Shown here piece by piece: positions 6,308 to 7,599 of a DNA stretch of 7,599 bases. A program made the position numbers and the translations under genes. Numbering within the stretch: the stretch's first letter is position 1; every line of letters begins with the position of its first letter. The notes below the pieces were generated by a model. That model ran no database searches, was not told where the DNA came from, and worked only from the letters and a program-made list of their open reading frames with translations. The stretch comes from Frankiales bacterium (lineage in GTDB: Bacteria > Actinomycetota > Actinomycetes > Mycobacteriales > SCTD01): the NCBI GenBank assembly GCA_025965735.1, contig JAOPWK010000322.1, positions 1 to 7,599 on the forward strand, written 5' to 3'.

Positions 6308-6991
6308 TCAGCCGGGGGTGGTGCCCCGCTCGCGCAGGAGCACCAGCCAGGAGTCCGGCGCGGTCCGGGGGAGCACCGTCGCCGACAGCGCCAGGGGACG
6401 GCCGTCCTTCCGTACCGCCTCCACGTCCGCCTGCGCGACCTCCTGCAGCTCCCGCCCGTCCGGCCAGAAGGGGTACGGCGCCCGGCTGCCCACCAGCTCG
6501 TCGGCGGAGAAGCCGGTCAGGACGCACAGCGCCGCGTTGACCTCGACCACCCGGCCGCCGGACACCAGCAGGCAGCCGTCGCTCAGCGCGCTCAGCAGGC
6601 CGTGCAGCAGGTGGTACGCCGACGTCACGTCGAGGGTGACGCCGTGCAGCATCCGGACCCGCCCGTCCTCGTCCAGGTCGGCGGTCGCCGAGGCGCGCAG
6701 GTGCAGGACCCGGCCGCCGGGCAGCAGCGCCCGGTGCTCCAGGACGTACTCCTGGCCCTCGCGCACGAGCCGGTCGGTGTGCGCGGTGAGCAGCTCGCGG
6801 TCCTCCGGGTGCACGAAGGCCAGGAAGTCGTGCAGCGTCGGCAGTCCCTGCCGGTCGTCCCAGCCGAGCATCCGGCGGGCGGCGGCGTTGGTCGTCAGCC
6901 GCCCGCTGGCCATGTCCAGCGACCAGGTGCCGACGCCGGCCAGCTCGTCGGCGCGGGGGCGCGAGGAGGGGCCCAGCAGTCGGTCCGCCAC
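6308..6991 (-). CDS. Tandem PAS-domain protein without an output domain
   Basis: A 227-residue soluble protein made of two PAS folds. PAS1 (about 15-123) is of the PAS_3 kind: GVGTWSLD at the start, N35, a MLGW segment, and HPED at 61-64. PAS2 (about 126-222) has the VVEVNAALCVLTGFSADELVG pattern (148-168) followed by PFWP at 174-177, as in sensors of histidine kinases, diguanylate cyclases and SpoIIE-type phosphatases. The protein stops right after PAS2, with no kinase, GGDEF, phosphatase or DNA-binding region, so it must act through a partner or be a shortened sensor. No signal peptide or membrane helix is visible. The ligand is unknown, and there is no obvious heme or Cys signature. GTG at 6991 is chosen because AGGAGG sits six bases upstream. 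The open frame continues to 7360, but that part would run through the groEL promoter and groEL itself. It is transcribed divergently from groEL. Confidence 0.85.
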   Translation of the reverse strand: MADRLLGPSSRPRADELAGVGTWSLDMASGRLTTNAAARRMLGWDDRQGLPTLHDFLAFVHPEDRELLTAHTDRLVREGQEYVLEHRALLPGGRVLHLRASATADLDEDGRVRMLHGVTLDVTSAYHLLHGLLSALSDGCLLVSGGRVVEVNAALCVLTGFSADELVGSRAPYPFWPDGRELQEVAQADVEAVRKDGRPLALSATVLPRTAPDSWLVLLRERGTTPG

Positions 6992-6997
6992 GTCGCG

Positions 6998-7003
6998 CCT
7001 CCT
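6998..7003 (-). promoter_or_regulatory. Ribosome binding site of the PAS gene
   Basis: AGGAGG on the minus strand, followed by CGCGAC and then the GTG at 6991. This is an ideal Shine-Dalgarno with six-base spacing, and it fixes the start well inside the longer open frame. Confidence 0.85.
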
Positions 7004-7016
7004 GTCCGCTTTGCCC

Positions 7017-7041
7017 GACCCTATCCTCCCCCGCCCGTTCC
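7017..7041 (-). promoter_or_regulatory. Possible ECF-sigma-like promoter for the PAS gene
   Basis: On the minus strand GGAAC (7037-7041) is followed after 16 bases by GGTC (7017-7020). Extracytoplasmic-function sigma factors often read GGAAC near -35 and a GTC- or GTT-containing -10. A start about 7-8 bases downstream would give a leader of about 20 bases ending at the strong ribosome site. The match is short and could be chance in this GC-rich spacer. Confidence 0.22.
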
Positions 7042-7048
7042 GGGGCGT

Positions 7049-7075
7049 CTTGCACTCGCCAAGGGAGAGTGCTAA
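7049..7075 (+). promoter_or_regulatory. CIRCE operator 1 (HrcA site)
   Basis: The left arm CTTGCACTC (7049-7057), nine spacer bases and the right arm GAGTGCTAA (7067-7075) match the CIRCE consensus TTAGCACTC-N9-GAGTGCTAA. The right arm is perfect and the left arm has two differences. HrcA binds such sites to repress groE genes and is released when chaperonin is titrated by unfolded protein. It lies 115 bases before the groEL start. Confidence 0.92.
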
Positions 7076-7078
7076 CAA
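7050..7078 (+). promoter_or_regulatory. Candidate groEL promoter overlapping CIRCE 1
   Basis: TTGCAC (7050-7055) and TAACAA (7073-7078) are separated by 17 bases, the standard spacing for a housekeeping sigma factor, although each box matches only three of six consensus positions. With this promoter, HrcA on CIRCE 1 would cover both boxes and transcription would start near 7085, so CIRCE 2 would fall at the start of the transcript. The assignment is inferred from spacing and position. Confidence 0.42.
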
Positions 7079-7082
7079 GGAC

Positions 7083-7109
7083 GTAGCACTCAGACGTGCC
7101 GAGTGCCAG
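7083..7109 (+). promoter_or_regulatory. CIRCE operator 2 (HrcA site)
   Basis: The left arm GTAGCACTC (7083-7091, one difference from consensus), nine spacer bases and the right arm GAGTGCCAG (7101-7109, two differences) form a second CIRCE, only seven bases after the first. Centre-to-centre distance is 34 bp. It lies 81 bases before the groEL start. Confidence 0.85.
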
Positions 7110-7122
7110 ATCCAGCAGGTGA

Positions 7123-7138
7123 GACCGGCAGTCCGGTC
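7123..7138 (+). other. Hairpin in the groEL leader
   Basis: GACCGG (7123-7128), loop CAGT, and CCGGTC (7133-7138) form a six-base-pair stem in the untranslated leader. A second GACCGG at 7173-7178 overlaps the beginning of the groEL ribosome site and could compete for the same CCGGTC. Confidence 0.35.
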
Positions 7139-7176
7139 GTCCGTCGCGGGCACCGAAGGATCAGCACCGCCCGACC

Positions 7177-7182
7177 GGGAGG
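7177..7182 (+). promoter_or_regulatory. groEL ribosome binding site
   Basis: GGGAGG followed by eight bases and the ATG at 7191. It agrees with the conserved GroEL N-terminus. Confidence 0.88.
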
Positions 7183-7190
7183 ACCCGTAC

Positions 7191-7599
<409 letters not shown>

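Noticed and set aside
3524..6540. Plus-strand open frames 3524-4924, 4137-5264 and 4987-6540
   Set aside because: They are antisense to the kinase, HAD and dehydrogenase genes and lack motifs, plausible ribosome sites or good composition.

Overview
The window has the very high GC content, GTG starts and overlapping reading frames typical of a high-GC actinobacterium. The GroEL N-terminus at the right edge also reads like the actinobacterial GroEL2 type. I cannot name a genus from sequence alone.

Layout. From 6159 leftward to the window edge there is one tightly packed minus-strand gene series. In transcription order it holds a mannitol-dehydrogenase-family polyol oxidoreductase (4669-6159), a HAD phosphatase (3878-4672), a P-loop sugar/nucleoside-type kinase (3267-about 3857), a second, divergent polyol dehydrogenase (1774-3270), a UbiA-like polytopic membrane protein with an altered prenyltransferase motif (593-1777), and an inositol-monophosphatase-family enzyme whose C-terminus is cut off by the window (1-about 638). 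Three junctions are 4-nt GTGA overlaps or the like. At two others (HAD/kinase and UbiA/IMPase) the natural coupling site would be CTGA, which suggests CTG starts there. The first four genes look like a sugar-alcohol utilisation module: polyol to ketose by the dehydrogenases, ketose phosphorylation by the kinase, and phosphate-ester removal or isomerisation by the HAD enzyme. No transporter or regulator lies in the window. Why a UbiA-like membrane protein and an IMPase are coupled to this module is the main open question. A polyprenyl- or lipid-linked polyol or pentose product is one speculative reading.

Upstream of this series is a 148-bp spacer with a strong inverted repeat and a small near-palindrome, then a minus-strand gene for a short protein made only of two PAS domains, with no output domain (6308-6991). 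Divergent from it is a groEL gene (7191 to the right edge) with no groES in front.

The roughly 200-bp spacer between the PAS gene and groEL carries two adjacent CIRCE operators (7049-7075 and 7083-7109). Their four half-sites alternate in orientation, so the middle two also form a perfect inverted repeat. This points to HrcA control of groEL. There is no gene-free stretch longer than 300 bp. The long plus-strand open frames across 99-6540 are high-GC shadows of the minus-strand genes.
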